In this document: positions 1 to 12,400 of the stretch, piece after piece
How the letters are laid out: every line of letters starts with the position of its first letter
Position numbering within the stretch: position 1 is the first letter of the stretch
Assembly (NCBI RefSeq): GCF_905147045.1
Contig: NC_065897.1
Span: 3,363,001 to 3,427,000, forward strand
DNA: 64,000 bases
From: Nymphalis io
Lineage: Eukaryota; Arthropoda; Insecta; Lepidoptera; Nymphalidae
Direction of reading: 5' to 3'
Translations under genes and position numbers: made by a program
The notes under the pieces: generated by a model
What the model saw: only the letters and a program-made list of their open reading frames with translations
The model's database searches: none
Told to the model about the DNA's origin: nothing

Positions 1-314
1 AATGTTGTAAGATTCTTCAACATAAATGTTCGACCCCGTCGTAAAATGCTCACAACCGACGATGGATATCGCATATCACTTTCCATAATTTCACGAGAGT
101 TCTACGTTGAGAATATTTCTACCTACGAGTGTATTTACTTAAATATATTTATGAACCTTTTTTATTATATAGACTCCAAAACTATTTTAATCAATGAGAT
201 AATGGAATAGATGAATCTCTATAAGTGTGTAAAGCGAATCGGATACACACCCAATTTTACTAAATAAATCTTAATAATTTTTATTTAAAATAAATTGTTG
301 TTTATTTGTTTCAG
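1..314. other. Intron of the P450 gene (5' end outside the window)
   Basis: No coding frame is visible. The stretch ends in a pyrimidine-rich tract and a CAG acceptor at 312-314 that opens the first visible P450 exon, so it is read as intron. The N-terminal half of the P450 must lie to the left of base 1. Confidence 0.7.
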
Positions 315-1897
315 AATAAACTTTATGACGAAATGAAAAGTATTTTCGGTGATTCCCGTCGTCCGGCAACAATCGACGACCTAAAAGAGATGAAATATTT
401 AGATTGTTGTATCAAAGAAACGTTACGGCTGTACCCATCTGTGCCGTATATTTTTAGAAGTATCACTGAAGAGATAGTATTAGGTAAGTCGTTTGTTTAA
501 TTGACTTCTCCTGGCTTGTGTAATCTCTAATAATAATAACTAGCGCCGCTGCGCCGTAATAAACGTGTCGTCCGTGTTCGACTAACTAATTTAAGTTAAT
601 TTTAAGGAAAATTCGACATGTATTTAAGCATTTTAACCTTATTTAGACAATGGCAGCTAATCTGACAATAAGAGTGTGCGATACCGAGCAAGATGCTTTT
701 CGACGAGAAAACCTTACAATTTTTATAGACCCGGCTTGGGTCGAACCTTGAATCCTCGGCTATACCATAGACAAAAGCTAGGTAGTTCACATATATATTA
801 GGTGGTAGAGCTTTGTACAAGCCCGTCTGGGAAGGAACCACCAATAACGCTATGCACGAGGGTCATAACATCTTAGTTCCCAAGGTTGGTGACGCATTGG
901 CAATGTGAGGTGAATATTTCTTACTTCACCAATGTCTACGAGCGGTTTTGACCACTTACCATCTGGTGCCCATTGGCCCGCCTACCTTTAACATAAAAAA
1001 ATGGATATATATAATGGTATTATTGCTGTTATCCCCAGGTACGCTGAAGTAGATAATGTATTTCCGAAAACACGAGAGAACGTAGTAGCCAAAGCAACTT
1101 ATTAACTAATTTTTGTAGTCAAGTTATGGGAAACAATGATGAAATTTATTTTTCGTAGGGGGTTACGTTATACCAGCGGGGACAATGTGCCAAATTCATA
1201 TATACGATTTACATCGGCGACCGGATCTGTATCCGGAGCCTGAACGCTTCATTCCTGAGAGGTTTCTGCCAGAAAACTGCATCGATCGACATCTCTTCGC
1301 CTACCTACCCTTTAGCGCCGGCTCTAGAAACTGTATCGGTGAGAATCCTTTCTAATAATTGATTAGCTGTTTCTCCCTGTACACATAAGTTTTTGACTAA
1401 TCCGTTTCGAGAAAAAGTCGACAGGGAACTGCTGCAGCACCTGGTATTTATCTTTCAAGTTTGACTTATAGTTTAATGTGAATCGTATGTTGAATTCTTA
1501 CTAACATATTTTAAATGTATATAATAAAATATTTATTCAGATTTATCTAAAGAAGATTGTCACAGCTCGCCCAGAATCTAACTGGGTTCTCTATTTCAGA
1601 GCATGTAAAAATGCGCGTTTCGCTTTTTTTCTTAAAAATTACTTATACTCCATACTAATACCTAAACGGCTAACTTAGATCATGTATGCCAAATATTTTC
1701 ATGTGACGCCTTGACAAATGTAATTTCTTGCAGGTCAAAAGTTCGCAATGTTGCAGATGAAAACATTGACGTCAAGTTTAATAAGAAAATACCGTTTGGA
1801 GGCGGTCACAAAATCTACCGATTTAAATTTCTATGTGGATTTCGTACTCCGAGCTAAACTTCCCATTTATGTAAGATATTGTCCAAGAGAAGTTTGA
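315..1897 (+). CDS. Cytochrome P450, CYP4 family, C-terminal part
   Basis: Haem-thiolate monooxygenase of the microsomal CYP4 type; family members oxidise fatty acids, hormones or xenobiotics on the ER face. Three exons are visible: 315-483, 1159-1338 and 1734-1897, with GT-AG borders and continuous phase, ending in TGA at 1895-1897. In order they show the K-helix ExxR motif (KETLRLYPSVP), the PERF region (EPERFIPERF), and the haem-binding loop PFSAGSRNCIGQKFA, whose Cys ligates iron. The last of these is the diagnostic CYP4 signature. The protein ends ...YCPREV. A polyadenylation signal AATAAA follows at about 2140. The N-terminal membrane anchor and I-helix are off the left edge, so the substrate and exact CYP4 subfamily cannot be named. 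No frame damage is seen in the part present. Confidence 0.92.
801..1000 (-). repeat. Repeat family A copy (SINE-like or LINE 3' tail)
   Basis: Lies inside a P450 intron. It is a degenerate copy of the short repeat that recurs at about 11060, 18410, 21465, 27875, 51575, 56155 and 58030. The shared blocks are a CATCTTAGTTCCCAAGGTTGG core and a CCACTTACCATCTGGTG block, followed by the GCCCGCCTACC end. Orientation is opposite to most other copies. No coding capacity. Confidence 0.8.
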
Positions 1898-3061
1898 TGT
1901 TAAAAATTCGAGGTACAATTGTTGTGTTTTATTGGTAATTTTTAAGGTTTATTTTACGGTTGGGATTATCATAATTATTGAATACCTTTTTTTTACACGC
2001 AAATATTTTCATACAAATCCATGTAATTTATAATTATAGCAACGAAACATTAATTTTATAGTTGTACAAGTTGGAGTAATTTTTAATAATAACTTTAAAT
2101 TAAATGATGTGATTTGATGTAAGTAATTTAAATTATATTAATAAAGAAGAAAAATATTCTCGTATGGAAATACATACATACTTGCAACTTTCAATATACA
2201 TTAAAATTTTTATTTCTCCTAACCTAATGTATGTTTCTAACCAAACAAAGTACTTACCTACTCGGTCTCCGTGGAAATCGTGAGTGTATTGACTATGAAA
2301 CGAAGTATATTTTACAATTTATATAACAAAATATAGCAAACAGAGAAATATTACAAAAGTACGTACATACGGTTTATCGCTTAAATAGTGATCTCTAGCG
2401 ACAACCTTTAGGTAGAGGACTTGAAGTATAATAAAGCGGTAAGGAGCAGTACAAAAGACTAAATAAATAAATTAAAATAAATATAACATATATTTTATCT
2501 TAATATATATTTACTGTAGTGGCTTTTGTTTGTTACATCTGTACTTGGTAACGTCATAAACTATGTCATAGCACTGATTAAAAAATTATAACCTACTGAA
2601 AAAAAAATATTGACAAATTTCATTAATTTCTACTTTCAGTCGTGTGTGTGTGTGATTTATTAATATTTACTTTTTAATCTTTTGATATTTTAAGCTTTAG
2701 GCTGTTACACATTAGGCTGTCAGTTTAAAAAAGTTGGCAAAATTTGTAATGATCAGACTATCATGAAAAGCGTTAACAAAAACGTAATAAAATAAAACAG
2801 CCTGTATATAAATGTAAATCTATTAATATATCAGATTAAAAATTAACTCAGTAACAAATTTATAAGTACATATGCATTTATAAATGGCTGCCTAGAACTA
2901 TGTATATAATCAATTTATTTTTAAAATATGATATTACTTACCTTGTCTAAATCAAAACAAACCTATGTTATACATGTATAAGAATATACCAATATCTACC
3001 AGCGTATATATTTTATTTAATCATGATAATGATAATTTAAAATGCATGTAAGACTCTATGG

Positions 3062-3402
3062 CCTATTCCAACCACATGAGTAATAAACACAAATAAATTT
3101 TTTTACATCGATGTCATTGGTCACCGATATCAATTGACTCGAGATCTTGAATAATTTATGATATTCACTATGGATTCGCGAATAAATGGCGTTTTGAATG
3201 TCCGCGAAGTTGTAATCAGCACTTCGAAATTTAAATTAATGTGGTTATAACTGGTTAAGTGGAATGGTATTGTATTATAAATAAAGGTAAATTAATCAAG
3301 AACTGTTTATAGTGCGTAATACAGCAGAACAATTAGAAAATCGCATGCAATTTATAAATCTACGGTTTGTTTATCTTTATTCCTACTCCGATTAGAATAA
3401 GG
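3062..3402 (+). mobile_element. MITE family M, copy 1
   Basis: About 340 bp with imperfect terminal inverted repeats. The left end reads CCTATTCCAACCACATGAG and the right end, reversed, reads CCTTATTCTAATCGGAGTAG; both run on into A-rich tails of the AAAGATAAACAAA type. Internal blocks such as TGGATTCGCGAATAAATGGCG, GTGCGTAATACAGCAGAAC and ATCGCATG recur in three other places in the window. There is no coding capacity, which suggests a non-autonomous DNA transposon. A target-site duplication was not established. Confidence 0.7.
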
Positions 3403-3824
3403 TATACGGGGTTTGTCTTTAAGATGGGACACGTTGACCGAAGTCAGAAACATGTGTTACAAGCTAATGTGTTACAGATACTTAAATTCTATACCGCTAT
3501 TTTTATGGAATAAAAAAACATTAAATAATCTTAATTAAAAAATTTATTACATCATACAATAAGTAAATGCAACATCAAAGTCAGTCTTACATTACGTACA
3601 ATTACAACTTAACGTTACGGGAGGCACTGGCACGTATAACCTTAATAATAAATTATATATAAAAACATATCAAAATCGTATTATCTTAACTCATAAACTT
3701 AATTCATAATTCATAAAACTCATTGAATTTTTTTTAAAAAAATATTTTTACTAAAATGTCCAATGGTGTAATAATAAATACAGTTTGAACGGCATACAAA
3801 TACTTTCAATAACAATACCTATAA

Positions 3825-4061
3825 CCTATTCCAACCACAAGAGGATTAAAGATAAATAAACAACTTTGACATACAATTGACGAGATATAATTGATCGAGA
3901 GCTTCAATAGAGTTCTTTTATAAATAAGGATATATTAATTATCAAGATTAATTATCTGTAGTTCATAATATAGCGATTCTATTCTCTGGGAATCTCGCAA
4001 ATCGCATGGAATATGTTCATATAAGTTTTGTTTATCTTTTATCCTTTATTGATTGGAACAG
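3825..4061 (+). mobile_element. MITE family M, copy 2 (shortened)
   Basis: Same orientation as copy 1 and about 240 bp. It begins CCTATTCCAACCACAAGAGG and ends with a TTTGTTTATC block followed by GATTGGAACAG. These ends are inverted repeats of each other. It lacks part of the interior found in copy 1 (the ...TCCGCGAAGTTG... segment), so it is an internally deleted derivative. Confidence 0.68.
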
Positions 4062-4728
4062 ACTATATATTTTTTATCATATCTTTACTTTTCAATGGAT
4101 TAGAAGCATTTTTAATATACATATTAAAGAGAATAAGCGATATTTTTAAGCTACTTTAAGTACATCCATTTGAAAAGAATATCAGATAATTTGATTATAA
4201 GATACAGTCAGATTAAAGCATTCTGAAGTTTTTTTTTTATAATTAAATAGCAAGGAACTATAGTATTAAAGTTTATTGTATCAGCTTATTTGTGTCAACA
4301 CTGAATAATGTTAACATTTGTGAAAAAACTCAAATAATTGTCTGGAATTATTAAAAAAATATATTTACAAAGCGCTTTTAAATTGTATACATTATAAGTA
4401 CTTAGCAAACAGTTTTATAATATGATAGCTACATAATTATTATTTATTATTGTTTGTATAAAAATACTTAAATGATAAAATAGAAGTATGTATATTATTA
4501 TTATTATTTAACTAACAATACTGTTTTTAATTGTTAGCTGCATTTATAATGTAATTGTTATGATTACATTTTATTTCTTATCATGGCAACAATTATTTTT
4601 ATCAAGCACCAAAAGAAAAAAAATGACTTAAGTTTTAAAAGTTACAATATCACAATAATTAAATATAATGTTAAAAAATAGTCACATTATGTACAAAAGA
4701 GGTAGATTACCGCATGATAAGCAATGTT

Positions 4729-7700
4729 TTAGGATGCTTCCATATGTCTGTGCACTGTAACGGGAGCCAGCACACTGTTTTTGCCACAAGGTAGGACGGT
4801 CATAGTAAGCTCTGAGTTTTTACTTCGTGGTTTAATTTTACTTGGAGCTGGGAAACTCGCATCAGATTTAGTATCATCTGATAAAATTGTCGGATCATTT
4901 ACTGAGAAACCAGTCGTTTCCGAGTCTTCATGGGGTGTCATTGTCGAATAACCGTGGTCGGAACCACCAGCAGTGTGAGGACGTCTATATCCCGTAACCA
5001 CACGATATGGAGAAATTGGGGCCTCAATTTCCTTTGTTGGTAACAATTTATCTTGCCCAGACATATCTGGCATGTCATCAGATGGCAAGTGACTCATTTG
5101 CACATCAGCATCGTGCCAAGTTTCAGCTGGGCCGTCAACATACAAATTGTGGCAACTATCTGATGAGGTATTCTGTCTGTAGCAATATATAGCGACTGCT
5201 ATAAATAGGCATACCGTAACTATACACCCGGCTATCGGGCCAATCGCCGAATAACTAGCAAAAGCGTCCCTATTGACGTGACCAAATGTACCCTCTCCGT
5301 ACGGAGTTACAGCGCCAAGAACACCACTAAAGCAAGTCGATTGAGACGTACAAAATGGACTTGCCAGCCGTGTTCGTCCATCTGTATCTATTTGGCACCA
5401 CTCACAACCCAAAACTCCTAAACAAGATGTATGTGTGTTGTATGTCTCACATTGAAAATCAAAACAAGATTTTAAGTTTTCAGCAAAATTATGGAAATAA
5501 TGCGATTTATGATTATTATTCTCAGGCATTATACCACACAAGGGAATATTTTGGTCAAATCTCGAAAGATTGGTGTTAGGACATTCATATAACTCTGAAC
5601 TACATTCACATGGACATTCACACTCAGTTTGTTCCATGCGATTACAATTCAAGCACAGGCGGTCAACCATGCTACATGGGCAAAAGGCACCAACATTACA
5701 GGATGCATTAACAAGACCTATGAAAGCATTAGTTCCAGGGATGGATGCAATATAGTAATGAATACAATGGTCACCTGATACTACATTTGAAAGTACATTT
5801 GGTAAAGAAGTATTAAATTCATAAAATCTTTGAATAGTTTTATCATAGAAATTACTACACAGTCTTTTTGTGACAAATCCTTTGTGATTCAACATATCAA
5901 TGGCTATCATTGATTCTTTGTGGGTTATGTGTTGTTGTTCAATGGGACCTGAACTATTTGGATCCATCAATCCGGGATGAGAGACCAAGTACCCACGATT
6001 GTTCATAATAAAACATTTAACATAATATGAATTGGCACACATTGGCAAACTATCTATAAGGAGTTTGTAGAGGAAACCCATTGTTACATCCATCGAAACA
6101 ACCATTGATGGATATATAGGGCTTCTTACAGCGTATGAAATGGACACAATGTATCCAGCTCCTCCAACATCTAAATTTGGAGGGGTCAGAATTATTTTAC
6201 CTGGATTTTCAACTGCATATATGTACCATGGTCTCCGAACTGGCTCATAATCATACTCTAACACAGTGCCAGGAAACATAACTAGCACTCCATTCTCTGT
6301 TACAGCATACCTTCTAACAATGTATTTTGAGTAGGGTCCATGTAAATGTTGCCTCTTATAAAAAGATAATATTGAATTTAAAAATCCAACATCTTGTTGT
6401 ATTTCATTCTTCAATCCAGGATTAGACAATAAACCATGTGCAACACTTTTAAGATAAGCTAAGTAATTTTGCATATATGTAATTGCTTCTTGACCGTCAC
6501 CCATATCATATAAGTACGTAAAAGGAGATTGAAAGCTAGAAGGACTTAAGTACACAGTCCCTTGATCAATGGTAGATATTTGTTTAAAATGGCGACAGAC
6601 TTTACCAGTTTTAGGAGGAAAAAGATCTAATCTGTGAAATAGTATTTCTTTACTAGTTCTTGTAAAAAATATATTTGTTTTATTTGTCAAATTATTATTA
6701 GATATTTCTGATACAATACAAACTATGTATAACTTTTGCACCCATTTCCAAGAATATGTTATTGATTTAGAAGAGTTGGTATCACTAACTGTAAAATTTC
6801 CTGAATCAATAGTCAATAGCTTTTGTTTAACAATATCAGTACAATTACAGGTTTCCACTGCTTCTAGAGTAGTAAATTTAATTTTATCTGAAGTTGATTC
6901 AGGCCTCGGAAAATATGTATGCATGAGAATCTTACCTGAAAGGTCCATAACAAATGCTCTCTTTTTATGATTTTTTTCCTTGAAATAAATAATATCTTCA
7001 GCCAAATCAGACCAATACAGATCCAATCCCATAATACCATTTGAAATAGGATTTACAAGTGAAATCATAAAGTCTCGTTCTGTAGCTTCCCACACTGGAC
7101 CTTCAGTTTGCAGTTTAGTCTCAAATCTACTCGGCAGTAAAGAGATAAACGCAGAGGCGATCTGTCCAATGACTGCACTGTTGTTAAGATGAAGCTTCAT
7201 GACAGAATGGTTTTTTGAATGATTATGCAATTTGTCAAAATGTAATATTTCTATTGAACTATTTCTTGCAGTTTTTCCTTCGTATATCAATCCTATAGAA
7301 TATTTTACTTTGTTATCTATGGTTTCTGGATGTGGAAATATTTTGAGCCACTCGTCATCTTTTAAGACTTTTTGTTTCTTACTGGTTAGAAATATTAGCA
7401 ATTTGTTTATAGGCAGTTTCTTCTCACTCAACAAATTCTTTATCTCTCTATTTATTGCTAATGGTGTTAAGCTATTTGCTGCTATTTCTATTGAAGAGAG
7501 GTATTCCCGTAATAGTAGTTTATTATTATCGGTTGCATTCCCTAGATTAGATATTCCATCATTGCTACAAGTATCCTCAAACTTCATGAAATTAGTCATG
7601 TTCGTTATTTTCAGGGCAAATAAATCAGTATTCTGAAGGGCATAAGCTATTTCTTTAACAATGCTTGTAACATGCTGTAGTGATTCTATTTTCATATTAT

Positions 7701-8313
7701 TATCTATTAAAAATACAATGAGTTTTGGATCTGGATGTACAACTTTATGATACAAGTATCTTAAGTTTGAATGAGGCATTGATGTACAATCTTTATCTGT
7801 AGCATAATCCATGTTTGATAAAAAATATGACCGTTTAACTTTCAAATCTTTAAATCTACCCTTCATATGAGGCTTCATGTCCATTGAAGATATGTCATCG
7901 AACACACTAGAACTTTTTATAAACACTGATTTGCCGATAGATGTAAATGGACATGGATGAGTGAAGGACGGAGTGTCGGTATTATTAATCGTATTGCTCA
8001 TATCGAGTAGTATGTTTATAGCAGAGGATATTTTGTAGTTTAACTTATCCGCTATACTAGATAATGTGTTACTATCTGTAGTATGATATCGACTTACTTT
8101 GTAAGCAGTACGTACTTCTAGATGTGATGTGTATTCACTTCCAAGTTCTTTGACCACAATTTCGTTAAATTTGCTTGCTAAAGTTTCCGATAATTTCCGT
8201 ACGTTCCATTTGTAGTCACAGCGGCTGTTGTTTGTTTTCGTACATTCTTCATTTTGTGCAAATATTGAGGTACATATATTTGCAAAAATAGTAAACAGAA
8301 ATATCAATTTCAT
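4729..8313 (-). CDS. CACHD1: VWA and Cache domain membrane protein, CACHD1-like
   Basis: Single-pass type I membrane protein of the CACHD1/alpha2delta group, whose members modulate surface ion channels or receptors. The start is set at the ATG at 8311-8313 because it opens directly onto a signal peptide (MKLIFLFTIFANICTSIFAQ). That gives 1194 aa with no intron. After it come a helical VWA_N-type segment, a VWA-like domain at roughly 197-400, tandem Cache-type regions (RRPWYIYAVENPGKI and a later half), a Cys-rich segment (CPCECSSELYECPN), one membrane helix near 1024-1047 (IAGCIVTVCLFIAVAIYCY), and a 147-residue cytoplasmic tail containing DHGYSTMTPHED. The VWA metal site is degenerate: IDNNMK at about 203-208 replaces the DxSxS consensus. 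This fits CACHD1 rather than classical alpha2delta. Many N-glycosylation sequons are present. An upstream GTG in frame would add nine residues but is unlikely to be used. Confidence 0.82.
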   Translation of the reverse strand: MKLIFLFTIFANICTSIFAQNEECTKTNNSRCDYKWNVRKLSETLASKFNEIVVKELGSEYTSHLEVRTAYKVSRYHTTDSNTLSSIADKLNYKISSAINILLDMSNTINNTDTPSFTHPCPFTSIGKSVFIKSSSVFDDISSMDMKPHMKGRFKDLKVKRSYFLSNMDYATDKDCTSMPHSNLRYLYHKVVHPDPKLIVFLIDNNMKIESLQHVTSIVKEIAYALQNTDLFALKITNMTNFMKFEDTCSNDGISNLGNATDNNKLLLREYLSSIEIAANSLTPLAINREIKNLLSEKKLPINKLLIFLTSKKQKVLKDDEWLKIFPHPETIDNKVKYSIGLIYEGKTARNSSIEILHFDKLHNHSKNHSVMKLHLNNSAVIGQIASAFISLLPSRFETKLQTEGPVWEATERDFMISLVNPISNGIMGLDLYWSDLAEDIIYFKEKNHKKRAFVMDLSGKILMHTYFPRPESTSDKIKFTTLEAVETCNCTDIVKQKLLTIDSGNFTVSDTNSSKSITYSWKWVQKLYIVCIVSEISNNNLTNKTNIFFTRTSKEILFHRLDLFPPKTGKVCRHFKQISTIDQGTVYLSPSSFQSPFTYLYDMGDGQEAITYMQNYLAYLKSVAHGLLSNPGLKNEIQQDVGFLNSILSFYKRQHLHGPYSKYIVRRYAVTENGVLVMFPGTVLEYDYEPVRRPWYIYAVENPGKIILTPPNLDVGGAGYIVSISYAVRSPIYPSMVVSMDVTMGFLYKLLIDSLPMCANSYYVKCFIMNNRGYLVSHPGLMDPNSSGPIEQQHITHKESMIAIDMLNHKGFVTKRLCSNFYDKTIQRFYEFNTSLPNVLSNVVSGDHCIHYYIASIPGTNAFIGLVNASCNVGAFCPCSMVDRLCLNCNRMEQTECECPCECSSELYECPNTNLSRFDQNIPLCGIMPENNNHKSHYFHNFAENLKSCFDFQCETYNTHTSCLGVLGCEWCQIDTDGRTRLASPFCTSQSTCFSGVLGAVTPYGEGTFGHVNRDAFASYSAIGPIAGCIVTVCLFIAVAIYCYRQNTSSDSCHNLYVDGPAETWHDADVQMSHLPSDDMPDMSGQDKLLPTKEIEAPISPYRVVTGYRRPHTAGGSDHGYSTMTPHEDSETTGFSVNDPTILSDDTKSDASFPAPSKIKPRSKNSELTMTVLPCGKNSVLAPVTVHRHMEAS

Positions 8314-9422
8314 CTTATCGACATTATCCTTGCGCGTCACATTCGATAAAACCTCGCATAATGTATGAAGTTTAATGTATCATCATGAGTATTCCTCATT
8401 TTTGATCGGTTTCAACAGTTCCATTACCATTTTTTATATATTCGCTTAACTCAGTAACAAAACAATTATAATCAAATAAAATTTATTTAAAAACACTCTT
8501 GAGGGTACAACTCACAAGTGACAATTATGGCCAATTATCATTATCAAGATGTTTGACATTTAAAAAATTACATATGGCCGTCTTAACGTTCAGAAATTAA
8601 AATGTTTTTTTTATAAAAAATATGTTCAATACACATATAGATATCGAGAACGTTATTAAAAATCTGTATTATTGTTTATTTATTTTTGTTCGTCACTATT
8701 TTTATTTCAAAAAATATACAAATGCTAAGTAGGAGTTTTTTAAATAAAAGTTTAAAAAAGATTGGCAGTAAATATAAATCAATCAAAATAAATCGACTCC
8801 TCCTATTCTTTGTTATCTTTAGTCTCTACCGTCTTAAGCTCAACTGAAAAATTAGAAGTAAAATGATTACGCTATCATTCTAAAATACTGTATTGTAGAA
8901 ATGGAGTTCATTAAATGAACAATTATATTCTATGGAAGGGACATTAGTTGTTATAAAAATAACTAGCTTATCACGAATAATTTTTTTTTTTGCAAATTCA
9001 AACATGTAAAATGCATAGATCTTTAAGATTATTAAAGAGCACATAGACTGTTTCTGTTTGTTTTAGTACAATAATTGCTTTTAGAAAATAAACTAAAATA
9101 AACCTAAAGTATTTTGTAAGGACTAGCAACTCAAAACATTACAAATTAAGCTTGTATTTATAAAAAAAAACCTTCTAATATTTACATTTTCTTGATTATT
9201 TTCCTTAATTAATTGTATTTATGTGAAGCAGTAAAATATATTTGAAACTAAAAACTCAATCTTCGTCATTTGTTCATTGTATATTGTTTGGTTAGGTGTT
9301 GCGTTTGATCATTAATATAAAATAAATACAGTGTCATTACGTAACAGGTTTTTATAAAACTTAACGAGCATTATAGTACTAATATATTTTATTTAAATAA
9401 ATACGTATTAGTGTTATAAGAC
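8314..9422. other. Divergent intergenic region
   Basis: Separates the head-to-head CACHD1-type gene (-) and the first SLC22-like gene (+), so both promoters should lie here. The sequence is AT-rich. No convincing TATA or initiator pair could be assigned by eye, and no repeat copy was recognised. Confidence 0.6.
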
Positions 9423-12400
9423 ATGGCTAAAAAAGTTAAACCTGATCGAGAAACTGACGATGTGGTAAATATATTGCAAAGGTTCGGTAAATATCAAATA
9501 GTTCAGTATTTCTACATTTGTCTTCCGACTGTATTTATCGCTAGCGGAAACGTAAACTACGTTTTTGTCGCTGGAGATATAGATTATCGGTAAGTTTGAA
9601 TGCATATAATAGAATGGTTTGTGTGATATTCTACCGCTAAGCTGTAAAATTTATACTATTGTGTTTCGGCTTAAAGTGTGAGTGAGCCAGTGTAATTACA
9701 GAGAAGTAAGTAAAAGATGGATATATTTCTTACAGTGCTGATGTCTATGCCCAATTGCCAATCTGCCTATTTAAAATGAAAAAAGTTTTATTGAATGTTA
9801 ATGTATATAATGTAATTAAATATTGATTATTTTCGTGAATTATACCGAATCTATCGAGAAGGAATTTAGAACAATGTACATAATGTGTAATGTACATGAG
9901 ATAATAAACTGTATTCAAGGTTTTTACTTGCATTATTTTATTAGTTATTAGAAATTTGAAGTTCCAATTGGTTGGTCAGATCGGCTGTAGACTCGATAAC
10001 CGATAGTAGACCGAGTACACCAGTTCTTGAGTAAAGGTATCGTCTTGAAACCCTGAAAGATGTTTTTCTTTGAAGGTAGTAATGATATATGAAGAATGGC
10101 TGGTGGCGTATTGATAGTAAAAGACGAAGATTGAGCTCTATGCCGTGCCTTGTGTCCGGCAATAGCCGAACATGGGCTGATGGTGATACTGATGTTAAAA
10201 ATTATATTAAAAACCGACCAATTAGTGTCTATTCTATTTATAATATAAGCATCACATACGCTTCATAAGTTGCAAAGTTATCGCAAACAATTTTTTTAGC
10301 ATCCGAATTATATAGTAAAGTTCTAGAACAATATCCGCCATGTATTTGAAATCACATCCAGTTTCTGGCTCTACAGATTTTTTCAAAATGATTTATTTCA
10401 ATTTTAGTTGCCGAGTTGCTGAGTGTGAAGCATTTGATAAATCTTTTTCACCATCATGGTGGCCAGATTCCAAGGAACCATTGCATTCGAAATCAAATCG
10501 TTGCGGTATGCCTGTATTAAATGTTACATATTTGCAAGAAAACCAATGCGATAACAACAGCTTTACATCAGCAACCAGTGAATGTAAAGAATGGGTCTAT
10601 GGCAGTAACAAGACAATTGTTGCTTGGGTAATTGAATTTAGTTTTATACTAATAATATGAGACGGAAAATAATTTAAAATTATAACAAGCCTTATTTATG
10701 TTACCATCAAAGGCTGTCCATATTTATATCAAGTCTATATATAATAAATATTATATGTAATGTATAAACATAATTATATAACTTGTGTTGATCGAAACTA
10801 CAAAATACCATAATAACATAAAAGTTCCGTATTAATCGAATAATTTATTTTTATAAAAAAAGCTAATTATAATATTTTTTATAGTACTATACTTAAATGA
10901 TGATATTGAGCTATTATAATTTACATAAATAATTACTTATATTCAGGTCTGAAATAAGTATGTAGATATATACAAATACAATTGTAAGTAGCAACAATAC
11001 AAATAAAGAAGGAAGTAATAAGTAATGATAAGAATGTTAGCAGCATTTTCACTTTTTTTATGGTGTAGGTAGGCGGACGAGCATATGGGCCACGTGATGG
11101 TAAGTGGTCACCAACGCCCATAGACATTGGCATTGTAATTAATGTTAAGCATCGCTTACATCGCCAATGCGCAACTAACCTTGGAAATTAAGATGATATG
11201 TCTCTTGTGTCTGTAATTACACTGGCTCACTCACCCTTTAAACCGCAACACAACAATACCAAGTACTGCTGTTTTGCGGTAGAATGTCTGATGAGTGGGT
11301 GGTACCTACCCAGATGAGCTAATAAAGCCCTACCGCCAGTAAAACGTTGAAATGCAACCCGATCCGATTCTCTGGGCGAAACATGCAGGACCCCTTCTAC
11401 AAATAGACATGCTAGGATGAAATACACTCTCATTTTACTAAGTTTAATTTAAAAACCCTTTCAGTTTTTTTTTTTATAACAGTTAGCTACAATATATGTC
11501 TATATATAATACGCACTTATTTATATGTAGAAAGTATATCAATAACAAATATACATAACATTCAAATATATTATAATGTTAACATAATTTTGAAGTGCCT
11601 AATAATTAAATAATATAGAAACAAAATTTTATTTATAAAAAAAATAATGTGAATCGTAAAATATATTCATTTTTATGAAGTTAATTTAAAATGAAAACTT
11701 TATTTTTGTAATGTATGCCTTCGACGCAGATAGTAGTCTATCAATAAATAGGCATGAAGATAATATTTCGGAACTATTTATTAATTTGAATTTTGAATTT
11801 AAATGTTTATTATAAATGTTTCGTATTAGTATAAGATCGCTATATTTTTAATAAGTATATAGTACTTTATTTATAGACCTTCAACCCAATGTTCTCTGCA
11901 AATTGAGTTTTCTTAAGCATTATTTGTGATATTTTCCCGGTAAATGAATTTTAATCCTTGAATACACTTAACTTATAATAATAACTTTAATTGAATTATT
12001 ATTTTTAATGTTATTCTTTTTCTTAGTTCAAATAGAAATAGCTATAAATGTAATCATGTTTACGTTTAGCGTAAAACAAAATTAATTTAGCTATAACAAT
12101 TTTGTCAATATGAAGTCTTTCACACATAACTTTATAACTTTATTTGAATTATTATTTTTAATGTTATTCTTTTTCCTAGTTCAAATAGAAATAGCTATAA
12201 ATGTAATCATGTTTACGTTTAGCGTAAAACAAAATTAATTTAGCTATAACAATTTTGTCAATATGAAGAGTCTTTCACACTGAACTGCCTTGATACTGAT
12301 TGATAGGCACAAAGGTTGCACAAATGTCGGTGGTGTATTGACGAAATCAAATACATCCGAGGAATGCGATGGTATTTCTTATAGTGTCTATAGGCGTCTA

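Larger units (their letters stand above)
1898..4728. other. Intergenic, AT-rich, with two MITE copies
   Basis: Between the P450 stop and the convergent CACHD1-type gene. Apart from the P450 3' UTR and the two related MITE copies listed separately, only AT-rich low-complexity sequence and short homopolymers are seen. A minus-strand AATAAA (TTTATT on +, about 4570-4575) probably serves the gene that ends at 4729. Confidence 0.7.

Noticed and set aside
7232..7636. 134-residue plus-strand open frame
   Set aside because: Antisense shadow of the CACHD1-like coding exon.
10933..11433. Two short minus-strand open frames
   Set aside because: Both lie within or beside a family A repeat copy and are translations of repeat DNA.
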